A stretch of 64,000 nt of DNA from Eubacteriaceae bacterium. GTDB taxonomy: Bacteria; Bacillota; Clostridia; Eubacteriales; Anaerofustaceae. The notes under the pieces are model-generated. The model saw nothing but the letters and a program-made list of their open reading frames with translations. It made no database searches and had not been told where the DNA came from. The position numbers and the translations under genes were made by a program. Position 1 is the first letter of the stretch; each line of letters opens with the position of its first letter. This document shows positions 8,544 to 16,598 of the stretch, piece by piece. Where the stretch lies: assembly GCA_017531485.1 (NCBI GenBank), contig JAFXKY010000072.1, positions 1 to 64,000 of the forward strand, given 5' to 3'.

Positions 8544-8595
8544 AATTATAAAAAATCACCTCACAGTTAAGCCTGTGAGGTGATTTTTTATAATT
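8544..8595. terminator. Bidirectional terminator with 23-bp stem
   Basis: A perfect 23-bp stem (8544-8566 / 8573-8595) with a 6-base loop (TTAAGC) carries A and T runs on both arms. It ends the rightward regulator operon and the leftward ABC operon, and it overlaps the stop codon of the last ABC gene. Confidence 0.9.
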
Positions 8596-9268
8596 AATGA
8601 ACGTGATCTTCATCACCGTGTTCGTGGTCATGAATATGCGTATGAGTATGTGAATGGACGTTATTGAGCTTTGTGAGGTCAACGATCCTTGTGCAGACCC
8701 TCTTTGCAAGCGACATATTGTGGGTTATGATCATCATCCCGAGATTTCTCTCTTCGGAGATCTCCATGAGAAGATGCCATATCTGCGCCTGCGTTATTAC
8801 GTCAAGCATCGTAGTGATCTCGTCACAAATAAGGAATTTTGTTTCGGGACCGAGGACCCTTGCGATACAGAATCTCTGAAGCTCCCCTCCCGAAAGCTCT
8901 GACGGCCAACGGGTCAGCCATGATTTTTCAATTCCCATTTTTCTGAGCAGTTCGTCATCCGGCTGCCACGCTTCATTCAATATCTTATCCATTCTGTGAC
9001 GCGGGTTGACTGCCTGTTCCGGATGCTGATACACCATCTGCACAGGGCAATATCCCGTCATGGGAAGTGGCTTTCCGTCAAGGAGAACTTTTCCTTCTTC
9101 CGGAAGGCGATATCCCGAGAGGATCTTTGCAAGAGTGCTTTTGCCGTATCCTGACGGAGCAACGATGCCGACTCTTTCGCCGCTGTTAACTTCGAGGGTA
9201 ATATCTTTCAGAACAAACGGTCCGTCATCAGTATAACGGAAGCTTATATTTTCTGCTTTAAGTTGCAT
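8594..9268 (-). CDS. Nickel/peptide-type ABC ATPase with histidine-rich C-terminal tail
   Basis: A 224-residue ABC ATPase (NikE/OppF-like position in the operon). Walker A is APSGYGKST, the signature is LSGGELQRF and Walker B is FLICDEITT. The last 23 residues hold nine histidines (HSHTHTHIHDHEHGDEDHVH) and would face the cytoplasm, fitting nickel or zinc binding. It is shorter than typical OppF because the usual C-terminal extension is replaced by this tail. It overlaps the upstream ATPase gene by 11 bases and is the last gene of the operon. Transport of nickel is inferred from the tails and the nearby nickel enzyme AcsB, not proven. Confidence 0.88.
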   Translation of the reverse strand: MQLKAENISFRYTDDGPFVLKDITLEVNSGERVGIVAPSGYGKSTLAKILSGYRLPEEGKVLLDGKPLPMTGYCPVQMVYQHPEQAVNPRHRMDKILNEAWQPDDELLRKMGIEKSWLTRWPSELSGGELQRFCIARVLGPETKFLICDEITTMLDVITQAQIWHLLMEISEERNLGMMIITHNMSLAKRVCTRIVDLTKLNNVHSHTHTHIHDHEHGDEDHVH

Positions 9269-10187
9269 GAACGCACCTTACCTTTCCGCCGCGCAGATCC
9301 CTCATGGGAATCTCTCCGGCACATTCATCATCCCGATACGGACAACGGTCCGCAAACAGACACCCGCTCGGGAGATTTCCCGCATACGGCTGCGTTCCTT
9401 CGATGGGTTTAAATTTCTTCTGCGGAAGAGCATCGACAAATGCTGCGCTGTACGGGTGTCTTAAAAAGCCTCGTCCCATGATAAAGTCAAGGGTAGATGC
9501 TATCTCAACGACCGTTCCCGCATAAAATACAGCGATCCTGTCCGCTACTTCAAAAGCGAGGTCGATGTCGTGAGTTATCATGAGAACTGCCGTACCTTTG
9601 TCTGCAAGCTCCCTGAAGTTGTTCAGCGTTTCCATAGCCATTTCAACATTAAGCCCCGGAGTAGGTTCGTCGGCGATGATAAGTTTAGGTTCTTCCATAA
9701 CTGCGGAAGAGATGAGAACTCGTCTTGCCATACCGCCTGACAGCTGGAAAGGATAGAGAGTATCGACTCTTTCATCAAGATGATACCTGTCAAAGACTTC
9801 TCTCTGACGCTCTTTATTGCCATAGACTCCAATTACCTGCTTATCCACATGCATAAGCGGATCAAGATAATCAACAGACTGCGGAATAAAAGCGATGTCC
9901 CTGCCGAGAAGCTCTTTTACATACTTATCATCAAGCTCCTTGCCGCAATATTCAATCTTTCCGCCGACCTTCGCGTTTTTGGGGAGAATGTGAAGGATGC
10001 TGTGAGCAAGAAGGCTCTTTCCCGAACCGGATGAGCCGACGACTGCCACGATCTCCCCTTCCTTTACGTCGATGGAAAGTTTGTGTATAACTTCAAGATC
10101 TGTCTTTTTGAACGCACCTTTCTGATACATATTAAATGCAACAGTAAGGTCTTCAACATTCAGAACTGTCTTTTTTTCTTCTGACAT
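9258..10187 (-). CDS. Nickel/peptide-type ABC ATPase (NikD/OppD-like)
   Basis: A 309-residue ATPase with Walker A VGSSGSGKS, signature LSGGMARRV and Walker B LIIADEPT. The C-terminal oligopeptide-type extension carries four cysteines (GCLFADRCPYRDDECAGE and later RCVHA). Such cysteines bind an iron-sulfur cluster in some relatives. It would form the ATPase heterodimer with the following gene and power the two permeases upstream. It lies eight bases after the second permease, with an AGGAGG-like site. No histidine tail is present on this subunit. Confidence 0.88.
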   Translation of the reverse strand: MSEEKKTVLNVEDLTVAFNMYQKGAFKKTDLEVIHKLSIDVKEGEIVAVVGSSGSGKSLLAHSILHILPKNAKVGGKIEYCGKELDDKYVKELLGRDIAFIPQSVDYLDPLMHVDKQVIGVYGNKERQREVFDRYHLDERVDTLYPFQLSGGMARRVLISSAVMEEPKLIIADEPTPGLNVEMAMETLNNFRELADKGTAVLMITHDIDLAFEVADRIAVFYAGTVVEIASTLDFIMGRGFLRHPYSAAFVDALPQKKFKPIEGTQPYAGNLPSGCLFADRCPYRDDECAGEIPMRDLRGGKVRCVHAT

Positions 10188-10195
10188 ACTTCCTC

Positions 10196-11056
10196 CTATT
10201 CGTTTCCGCTTTGCGGATTCCAGAGTTTTTTGAGGTTGTCACCGATGACATCAAAGAGAACAACCGCCACAAGAAGCATCAGCCCCGGGAATACTGCGAG
10301 CCACCATTTCCCCGTCGCGAGATAATCCATACTTTCCGAAAGGATTACGCCGATGGCGGGCATTTCCTTGGGAAGTCCGAATCCGAGGAATGTGACGCTT
10401 GCTTCGTGCATGATCGCGTGCGGGAAAAGAAGGATGAGTCCGATGACGTATGACGGGATGACGTGCGGAAGAATGTGCGTAGCCGCAACCTGCCATTTTG
10501 TCTTGCCCATTTTATAAGCCGCCTGAACGTACTGTGAAGAACGCACCTGCATTACTTCTGCCCTGACGATCCTCGTAAGGCTCGGCCAGTGAGTGAAGAT
10601 TACCGCAAGAGTAACGCCGTTAACACCCTTTCCGAGCATGAATGAAATGAGGATGAGAAGAACCAGATGCGGAAGCCCCTGACAAAGGTCAACGCACCAG
10701 TTCACGAATTTATCCACCCATCCGCCGAACACTGCCGACGCAACGCCCATGAAAAGCGCGATGAATGAAGAAAACAGCGATGCGAGTACGCCGATTATAA
10801 GGCTGTTTGAAAGCGCCTTTATACAACGGCTGAACATATCCCTTCCCATGAAGTCCGTTCCGAACGGGTGATCAAAATTCGGAGAAACGAATTTTGCATC
10901 GTAATTTACCGCATAGCTTTCGGGATCCATGAAAAGCCCCCATATACCTACACCGACGAGATATACCACCGCGAAAATCACCATCATGGTGACGAATGTT
11001 TTTCTGTTGAATTCGAAACGTTTTTTATCAGTGTGAGTGTGCGTGTGTGTGCTCAT
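10196..11056 (-). CDS. ABC permease (NikC/DppC-like) with N-terminal His-Thr tail
   Basis: A 286-residue permease of the DppC type, with a hydrophilic N terminus, a first helix at about 22-42 and five more helices, and the EAA-like loop near DLCQGLPHLVLL and ARIVRAEV-type sequence. It begins MSTHTHTHTDKKRFEFNRKT, a cytoplasmic His-Thr run absent from ordinary family members. Its first 29 bases overlap the end of the NikB-like gene in another frame, and the shared CA-rich DNA encodes histidines in both. The overlap suggests translational coupling. The predicted substrate is nickel (inference). Confidence 0.87.
   Translation of the reverse strand: MSTHTHTHTDKKRFEFNRKTFVTMMVIFAVVYLVGVGIWGLFMDPESYAVNYDAKFVSPNFDHPFGTDFMGRDMFSRCIKALSNSLIIGVLASLFSSFIALFMGVASAVFGGWVDKFVNWCVDLCQGLPHLVLLILISFMLGKGVNGVTLAVIFTHWPSLTRIVRAEVMQVRSSQYVQAAYKMGKTKWQVAATHILPHVIPSYVIGLILLFPHAIMHEASVTFLGFGLPKEMPAIGVILSESMDYLATGKWWLAVFPGLMLLVAVVLFDVIGDNLKKLWNPQSGNE
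11028..11056 (-). other. Dual-frame coding overlap giving His-rich ends of both permeases
   Basis: On the minus strand a CA-dinucleotide run is read as HTHAHSH-stop in the upstream permease frame and as STHTHTHT at the start of the next permease. One stretch of DNA therefore supplies a histidine tail to two partner subunits. Confidence 0.9.
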
Positions 11057-12038
11057 ATGTTATTACACCCTCCTTGATCCTCGGGTCAAATACTCCGTAA
11101 AGGACATTTGCCATTAAGTTTCCGGCAAATACGAATACCGCACTGCATACGGCGATGCCCAACAAAAGCGGCACATCTCCGTTTACGGCTGCCGCTGTGG
11201 TGGCAGTACCGATCCCCGGATATGAAAATACGTTTTCAGCAAGAGCCATTCCGCCGAATAGTTCGCTGAAAGATGCGAACTGTACGGTTATTGCGGGAAG
11301 CGCGATATTTCTGATGACATGACGAAGAACAATCTGTTTTTCGTTTTCACCTCTTGCCCTTGCGTAAAGAATAAAGTCCGAATTGATGATCTCGATGAGC
11401 TTCTGTCTTGTGTAAAGCATTATATCGCTCATGCTGATTATTGACAACGTTATTACCGGAAGCGCCATATGATATAATCTGTCCCAGAAAGTTACTTCAT
11501 TCGCCGGTTTTCCGAGAGGAACCGCCATTCCTATGGGGAACCATTTCAGCTCGACGGCAAAGATGACCAGAACGAGAAGACCTATCCAGAATGTAGGTGC
11601 AGATTTGACCATAAGACAGAAATATTTCGTGATCCTGTCAAACCATCCGCCTTCCCTCATTCCGGAAATAATTCCGACGACAAATCCCAATAAGCCCGAG
11701 ATGACCCAGGTGCAGGCCATAAGGCCGAAAGAGTATGAGAATCTTTCTGAAATGACATCTTTTACGGGACGTTTGTAAGTTATTGAATCTCCCCAGTCGC
11801 CGCGGACAATGTTTCCTACCCAGCTCATGAATCTTTCTGCCGGCGGATCATAAAGCCCCCAGTATTCCGCGATCTCATCCCTCGCTTCCTGCGAGAGAGT
11901 GGATTCGGGCCCTACATAAGATGTAAGGGGATCGATCGGAGAGTTTATTACGAGGAAGAAGGCTATTATACTCACCGCTATGAGCAAAAGCGCCATTCTG
12001 ATACTCTCCGAAATGACATTTTTCATTTTTTTGTTCAT
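11028..12038 (-). CDS. ABC permease (NikB/DppB-like) with C-terminal His tail
   Basis: A 336-residue permease: N-terminal helix (LLLIAVSIIAFFLVINSPIDP, the DppB entry motif), a loop containing WGLYDPPAERFMSWVGNIV, and five further helices with the EAA-type motif ARARGENEKQIVLRHVIRN. The C terminus, GVITYEHTHAHSH, would be cytoplasmic and adds a metal-binding tail. The histidine codons lie in the 29-base overlap with the next permease gene. A hairpin separates it from the binding-protein gene upstream. Confidence 0.88.
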   Translation of the reverse strand: MNKKMKNVISESIRMALLLIAVSIIAFFLVINSPIDPLTSYVGPESTLSQEARDEIAEYWGLYDPPAERFMSWVGNIVRGDWGDSITYKRPVKDVISERFSYSFGLMACTWVISGLLGFVVGIISGMREGGWFDRITKYFCLMVKSAPTFWIGLLVLVIFAVELKWFPIGMAVPLGKPANEVTFWDRLYHMALPVITLSIISMSDIMLYTRQKLIEIINSDFILYARARGENEKQIVLRHVIRNIALPAITVQFASFSELFGGMALAENVFSYPGIGTATTAAAVNGDVPLLLGIAVCSAVFVFAGNLMANVLYGVFDPRIKEGVITYEHTHAHSH

Positions 12039-12065
12039 ATTTGCTCCACTTTCCTTAACCCAAGA

Positions 12066-12085
12066 TACACCGCATGTGCGGTGTA
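12066..12085 (-). other. Intra-operon hairpin after the binding-protein gene
   Basis: A perfect 9-bp stem (TACACCGCA / TGCGGTGTA) with a two-base loop and no T run. It may stabilise the 3' end of the binding-protein message, raising it over the permeases. Confidence 0.55.
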
Positions 12086-12131
12086 CCTTTATTGTTAATT
12101 TTTCAGACTAAAAATGTTTCAGACGGATTTC

Positions 12132-13733
12132 TTATTTTACATATGTCCAGTCTGCCATGTTGTTGATGATCGGCGCACCGTGTCCGTGTGGGTGCGGTAT
12201 CTGAGTATCCATTGAGATATCGATTCGGTCGCTGATGAAGAATCCGTGACGGATATTTACGATGTAAATGTACGGATATTCCGCGTTTGCGACATCCTGA
12301 GCAGCGATCCAGTTTTTAGTTGCTTCTTCCTGAGTTTCGGCTGTAATTGCCGCATTGATATAAGCATCAACTTCCGGATTGTCATATCCGCCTACGTTAT
12401 CATATGTACCAACCAGGAAGCGGTCTGAAGAGTAAAGTGACTGAATTACTGTCGGTGAGAACTGTCCCCAACCCCAGATTACGCCGTTTGTATACTGAAG
12501 CTGTTCAATTTCGCCCCATGTTCCTGTCTTGGCCGTAATCTCGATTCCAAGCTCTTTAGCTTCTTCACCGAGAGCAGAAAGAAGTCTGTAACGGTCATCG
12601 TCACCGCTTGCAGCAATAACATCGATAGCACATCTGAGACCGTCTTTTTCTCTGATGCCGTCGCCGTCCGTATCGATCCAGCCAGCAGCCTCAAGGATCC
12701 GTTTAGCTTCTTCCTTGCGGTTATCTTCATAACCTGTTTTGCTCGTCCATGTGAGGTTTTCAGTGTAGTTTTCTGTAGCGCGTCCTACTCCGTTGAGCGC
12801 GTTGTTGATGATTGTCTGACGATCAATTCCGATCGCGATTGCTTTTCTTACGTTCACATCACATGTAACGTCGTTTCCGACTGTGATGTCTTTACCGGTT
12901 ACAGGATGTTTGATCGTTCTTACAGGCTGAGTTACGAGTGAAAGGTTTCTTACATCCATTGTGTCGAATTCCACATATTTCATACCTTCAATCTTTTCGT
13001 CAGCATAGCTTACGCTTACCATTACGATGTCAAGGTCCCCTGATTTAGCAGCTGCAAATGCGGCTGACTGATCCATGTATACAAGAGTAACTCTCTTGAT
13101 ATCCGGAGCTGTTCCGTGATAATTTTCATTTGCTTCAAGAATGATCTGCTGGTTTGTGTCGTACTGAACAACTTTATATGCGCCTGTTCCGACAGGCATT
13201 GTATCGAAAAGTGTTGAATCATAACTGTCGCTCGGTACGATCTGAAGCATTGCCGTTACATCGAAGAACGGTGAATAAGGTTTTGTGAGCTTGAATTCAA
13301 CTTCGTAATCGTTAAGCTTTGTTACGCTTTCAAGACTTGAAAGATCAACATTTGAGTTGAGCGCCTGATTGTTCTTTACTGTTTCGTATGTAAACACTAC
13401 GTCGTCTGCGTTGAAATCTGTTCCGTTTGAGAATTTAATTCCCTGATGAAGCTTGAAGCGGTAAGTTGTTGCATCAACCATATCCCAGCTTTCAGCAAGA
13501 CATCCAACGTATTCGGAATCCGGATTTGCCATCATAAGAGCTTCGCACACAAACGGATAACCGTATGACATACTGCCTTTGATAGGATCTAAACTGTCAT
13601 CAAAGAGCGATGTTCCGGCCGAAACTATGATACCGTTTTTGCTTTCATCTTTGTTTCCGCATCCTGTAAATGTTCCCAAGAGCATTACCGCCACGAGTGC
13701 GATGCAGAGTATTTTCTTTATTTTGTTATTCAT
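12132..13733 (-). CDS. SBP family 5 (nickel/peptide) binding lipoprotein
   Basis: A 533-residue lipoprotein with lipobox TGC at about residue 25 and the family 5 solute-binding fold (SWDMVDATTYRFKLHQGIKF, NADDVVFTYE, RKAIAIGIDRQ, AGWIDTDGDGIREKDG). Near the C terminus the sequence IPHPHGHGAPI contributes three histidines that could ligand a metal. It is the extracellular receptor of the downstream permeases. The family takes peptides, nickel or nickel chelates; the histidine content of the operon favours nickel. The first gene of the operon, encoding a His-rich small protein, lies 17 bases upstream. Confidence 0.88.
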   Translation of the reverse strand: MNNKIKKILCIALVAVMLLGTFTGCGNKDESKNGIIVSAGTSLFDDSLDPIKGSMSYGYPFVCEALMMANPDSEYVGCLAESWDMVDATTYRFKLHQGIKFSNGTDFNADDVVFTYETVKNNQALNSNVDLSSLESVTKLNDYEVEFKLTKPYSPFFDVTAMLQIVPSDSYDSTLFDTMPVGTGAYKVVQYDTNQQIILEANENYHGTAPDIKRVTLVYMDQSAAFAAAKSGDLDIVMVSVSYADEKIEGMKYVEFDTMDVRNLSLVTQPVRTIKHPVTGKDITVGNDVTCDVNVRKAIAIGIDRQTIINNALNGVGRATENYTENLTWTSKTGYEDNRKEEAKRILEAAGWIDTDGDGIREKDGLRCAIDVIAASGDDDRYRLLSALGEEAKELGIEITAKTGTWGEIEQLQYTNGVIWGWGQFSPTVIQSLYSSDRFLVGTYDNVGGYDNPEVDAYINAAITAETQEEATKNWIAAQDVANAEYPYIYIVNIRHGFFISDRIDISMDTQIPHPHGHGAPIINNMADWTYVK

Positions 13734-13749
13734 ATAAATCCTCCTTTAT

Positions 13750-14115
13750 TTACATAAGATCCTGAGCTTTTCTGAAAGCTTCATTTGCCTTGTTGAGAAG
13801 CCCGATGGCTTCCTCGAGAGCATTTGCCACGTCTTCTTTACCGTGAGCTCTTGCTTTTTCAACCCACTCCTCATAGCTTCCCACATGATCTTCACCGTGA
13901 TGAATCCAGTGCTTCACAAGGGCTTTGAGCGTTGCCATGTCTTTTGCGGAATCGTGCAGGTTTACTTCTTCGTGGGAATGCTCCGCTCCATCGTGAGTGT
14001 GTTCGTGGGTATGTTCATGTGTGTGTTCAATACCGTCATGTGTGTGAGTATGAGCGTGCTTGTGGTCATGATGTCCGTCAGAATCATGATGACCTTCGTG
14101 TAAAAATATTTTCAT
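13750..14115 (-). CDS. Small histidine-rich protein, probable nickel-binding chaperone
   Basis: A 121-residue protein with 19 histidines in its first 56 residues, mostly in HTH, HEH and HDH steps (HDHKHAHTHTHDGIEHTHEH). The C-terminal half is a predicted helical domain (WIHHGEDHVGSYEEW, then NALEEAIGLLNKANEAF). There is no signal peptide, so it should be cytoplasmic. Leading the ABC operon, it could collect or buffer metal brought in by the importer, similar in idea to the His-rich parts of HypB or SlyD, but I do not recognise its family. ATG at 14115 follows a GAGAGAGGAT-like site. Confidence 0.85.
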   Translation of the reverse strand: MKIFLHEGHHDSDGHHDHKHAHTHTHDGIEHTHEHTHEHTHDGAEHSHEEVNLHDSAKDMATLKALVKHWIHHGEDHVGSYEEWVEKARAHGKEDVANALEEAIGLLNKANEAFRKAQDLM

Positions 14116-14168
14116 TTATTATCCTCTCTCTTTATCAGGGTAAACCGGTTACTCAATATTGTGACTAT

Positions 14169-14197
14169 ATTCTATCATCCCTTTTCTCACCCCACAA
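14169..14197 (-). promoter_or_regulatory. Promoter of the nickel-type ABC operon
   Basis: On the minus strand TTGTGG (14197-14192), a 17-base spacer and TAGAAT (14174-14169). A C7-G5 inverted run lies upstream near 14200-14211. I saw no clear NikR-type operator. Confidence 0.5.
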
Positions 14198-14322
14198 GCC
14201 CCCCCGGGGGATAATTTTATGGAAATTTATTATTTTTTTATAACTATTTTATTTTCGTGAAGCCACTCAAGCGCATGGACAAAATTGCCCCACGCAGATC
14301 CTGGATTTTGATTGCAACATTG

Positions 14323-14358
14323 TAAAACAAAAATACCTTTCCAAATGGGAAAGGTATT
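14323..14358 (-). terminator. Terminator after the NAD kinase fragment
   Basis: An 11-bp stem (14332-14342 / 14348-14358) with a 5-base loop is followed by TTTTTGTTTT on the minus strand. Between the ABC promoter and this site, 14200-14322 shows nothing else recognisable. Confidence 0.8.
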
Positions 14359-14374
14359 AATGGTGATGTATTTT

Positions 14375-14785
14375 TCAGACCTCAAGATAAATGAGGCTTT
14401 CCGGTGATTTTGTTACAGTAATTACCGTATTCTTCGGAACAAATATTCTTCCCTCGCCGTCTGCGCTCATATACATATCTTCACAGCTCGATATTCTGAT
14501 CTCTTCGTCAGCCTTTATGATGACCGGATTTCTGCAATCATTCTGAGGACATAGCGGTGTTAACTGAAGTACATCAAGACTTCTGTCTATGACGGCGCCG
14601 CCTGCCGATTTATTATATGCGGTGGAGCCTGTGGGAGTTGATACTATTATCCCGCTGGCACGGACAGACTTCGTCGGCAAACAGTTACTGTCAATGCTGA
14701 AATGGTTAAGTGTTTTCGGGGATGTAAAGACTATATCATTTACTATACCCGTATGCATCACATCATTCACGCGGGCAGAGAAACA
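14375..14785 (-). pseudogene. NAD kinase, C-terminal fragment only
   Basis: The frame encodes the C-terminal part of an NAD+/NADH kinase: SGIIVSTPTGSTAYNKSAGG is the conserved NAD-binding stretch, followed by LQLTPLCPQ and a final MSADGEGRIFV. About 130-150 N-terminal residues, including the GGDGT motif of the family, are missing. Homologous-looking sequence begins near 14785 and the frame closes at 14794, where MFS sequence takes over on the other strand. A GTG at 14770 could start it but no ribosome site is convincing. It is either a real rearrangement remnant or an assembly join. It keeps its own terminator. Confidence 0.8.
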
Positions 14786-16005
14786 CCATCCTTACAGGTG
14801 TTGCAATTCAGCTCACAGGCAGAATCATCATGATACTCGCACCTTCATGGCCGTTTTACGCAGCAGGTCAGCTCATTCAGTCAATCGGTGGCGGATTCTA
14901 TATCTCAGCAGCATATGTTCTCATGCCTCTCGACGTTGACCGTTCAGAACTTGCAAAATTCTTCGGTTATATCGCAGTAGCAAACGCTCTCGGTTCTATC
15001 TTCGGACCGCTTGTAGTAAGCTTCGTATACGCAATGGGCGGAATCATGAGCAAGATCGACCTTATTATGAACCTTCCGTTCATCGCTGCCGGTCTTTTAC
15101 TCGTAATCAAAGGTTGCCCCAACAACAAAAACAAAGATGCGGCAAAGGGTTATGACTTCCTCGGCCTTATCCTTACTGTTGTAGGAATCGCATCTCTCGT
15201 ATTCTGCCTCAACCTCAGCGGAAAGATGTTCGCATGGGGAAGCGCACCATGCCTTATCCTTGCGGCAGTTGCTATCGCATCTATCGTTACGATGATCCGT
15301 CGTTCTCTCACGATCGCGAAACCGGCAGTTCCCATCAAGATGTTCAAAAACAAACGTCTTACATACTCCTTCATCTGCGCAGCGGTTGCTTCAGCATATT
15401 CAACATGCTCAGGTTCATACTGCGCTATGTGGATCAGAACAAACTTCCAGGGACTTCCCGCATCAACATTCTTCACAGGTACAGGAACAATGGCTCAGGG
15501 TATTGTGATCTTTATCCTCGGATTATTCCTCGGCGGATACGTAGGCAAGAAATTTGCAGTACGTTTCAGAGTTTTCGGTATCCTGTCTATGGTTACATCA
15601 ATGACAGCCTGCGGAATCCTTTATTGCCTTAAATTCACAGGCACAGCTGCAGGCGGAGATCTTATGCTCATCGTTAACGGCACCATCCCCGTAGGTATGC
15701 TTCTCATTTACCTTGCAACAGCTATCGGCGGTTTTACATCTGCAGTTGCTCAGTCACTTTATTCAGCATACTGGCAGTCAACAATGCCCAAAGAAGACAT
15801 CGCGACAGGTTCTGCACTTTACAACTTCGGTAACACAGGCGGCAGCGTAATCTTCAGCGCAGTTGTAGGCGTTGTTTTAGGCACAAGCGGCGACTTCTCA
15901 AGAGCATTCCTTACAGGCTTTATATTTGCTTGCCTTGGTCTTGTCGCTGCAATCGTAGGTTTTAAATTCACTCCGGAAGAAGTGGAAAAAGCAAAAGCAC
16001 AGTAA
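14773..16005 (+). pseudogene. MFS (EmrB/QacA-type) transporter lacking its N terminus
   Basis: The sequence gives an MFS transporter of the 12-14 helix drug type from about helix 3 onward (QRNTILTGVAIQLTG, GGGFYISAAYVLM, GPLVVSFVYAMGG, ending KFTPEEVEKAKAQ). Motif A of the 2-3 loop appears only as its end (GQRNTI) and the first two helices, about 70-80 residues, are absent. In-frame stops lie at 14707 and 14725. An ATG at 14830 exists inside a helix without a ribosome site, so a functional product is unlikely. The break coincides with the truncated end of the NAD kinase fragment. Confidence 0.75.
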
Positions 16006-16024
16006 GACTAAATTTCAGACATGT

Positions 16025-16047
16025 AAAAAAGGCACCCCAGGGGTGCC
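16025..16047 (-). terminator. Terminator between convergent genes
   Basis: Stem GGCACC / GGTGCC (16031-16047) has six T following it on the minus strand, ending the HD hydrolase gene. It may also act weakly on the plus strand. Confidence 0.7.
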
Positions 16048-16052
16048 TTCCT

Positions 16053-16544
16053 CTATATATCCAGCGGTTCCGTCAATGTTTCATTAAGATCCCTGACTGC
16101 TCCGATGATTCTCGGGTCAAGATCGACATACCACTGAAGACTCTCAAGAATATATTTCCTTCTGAATTCTTCTGTACTGACAACAGCGCTCCTTAGGTTA
16201 TGCAGTCTGTCCGCAGCTTTGACGACTCTGGCTATTGGGTTGGATCTGATATTGGAAATATATTCTTCCTGAACATATCCCTTAGTCTTTGTGAGCAGTT
16301 TTACAGCCCTCAGCACTTCTTCTCCCGCAATACTCCTTATCTCATCTTCTGTCGCATCCGTGTCCTCAAGCAGGTCATGGAAAAGCGCTGTGATGAGATA
16401 GTCCTCTCCGTAACCGTCTTTTTCGAGCATCTCACATACTGCCATGGGATGAATGATATAATCCTCGCCGCCTTTTCTGTATTGCCCTTCGTGTTTTTCC
16501 GATGCAAATTCAAGCGCCGTTTTAAGTTTTCCCGTATATTCCAT
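16053..16544 (-). CDS. HD-domain (p)ppGpp hydrolase-like protein (MESH1/SAH type)
   Basis: The 163-residue protein matches the stand-alone hydrolase domain of RelA/SpoT: HEGQYRKGGEDYIIHP, then the HD motif ALFHDLLEDT near 52 and AADRLHNL near 108. Small alarmone hydrolases of this type cut the pyrophosphate of (p)ppGpp with Mn2+; other nucleotide substrates are possible. No synthetase domain is attached. A GGGAGG site precedes the ATG at 16544. It may be read from the polymer cluster upstream if the weak hairpin between them is leaky. Confidence 0.82.
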   Translation of the reverse strand: MEYTGKLKTALEFASEKHEGQYRKGGEDYIIHPMAVCEMLEKDGYGEDYLITALFHDLLEDTDATEDEIRSIAGEEVLRAVKLLTKTKGYVQEEYISNIRSNPIARVVKAADRLHNLRSAVVSTEEFRRKYILESLQWYVDLDPRIIGAVRDLNETLTEPLDI

Positions 16545-16566
16545 ACTTACCTCCCTATAACAACAA

Positions 16567-16590
16567 ACGTGCTCTCATGAGAAAGCACGT
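16567..16590 (-). terminator. Weak hairpin terminator after the AMP ligase
   Basis: ACGTGCT (16567-16573) pairs with AGCACGT (16584-16590), with TTTGTTGTT after it on the minus strand. The tail is poor, so readthrough into the HD hydrolase gene is likely. Confidence 0.4.
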
Positions 16591-16598
16591 CAAAAAAA

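Noticed and set aside
14830-16005. Complete MFS transporter starting at the ATG 14830
   Set aside because: The ATG lies inside a helix, no ribosome site precedes it, and homologous-looking sequence continues upstream to about 14773.
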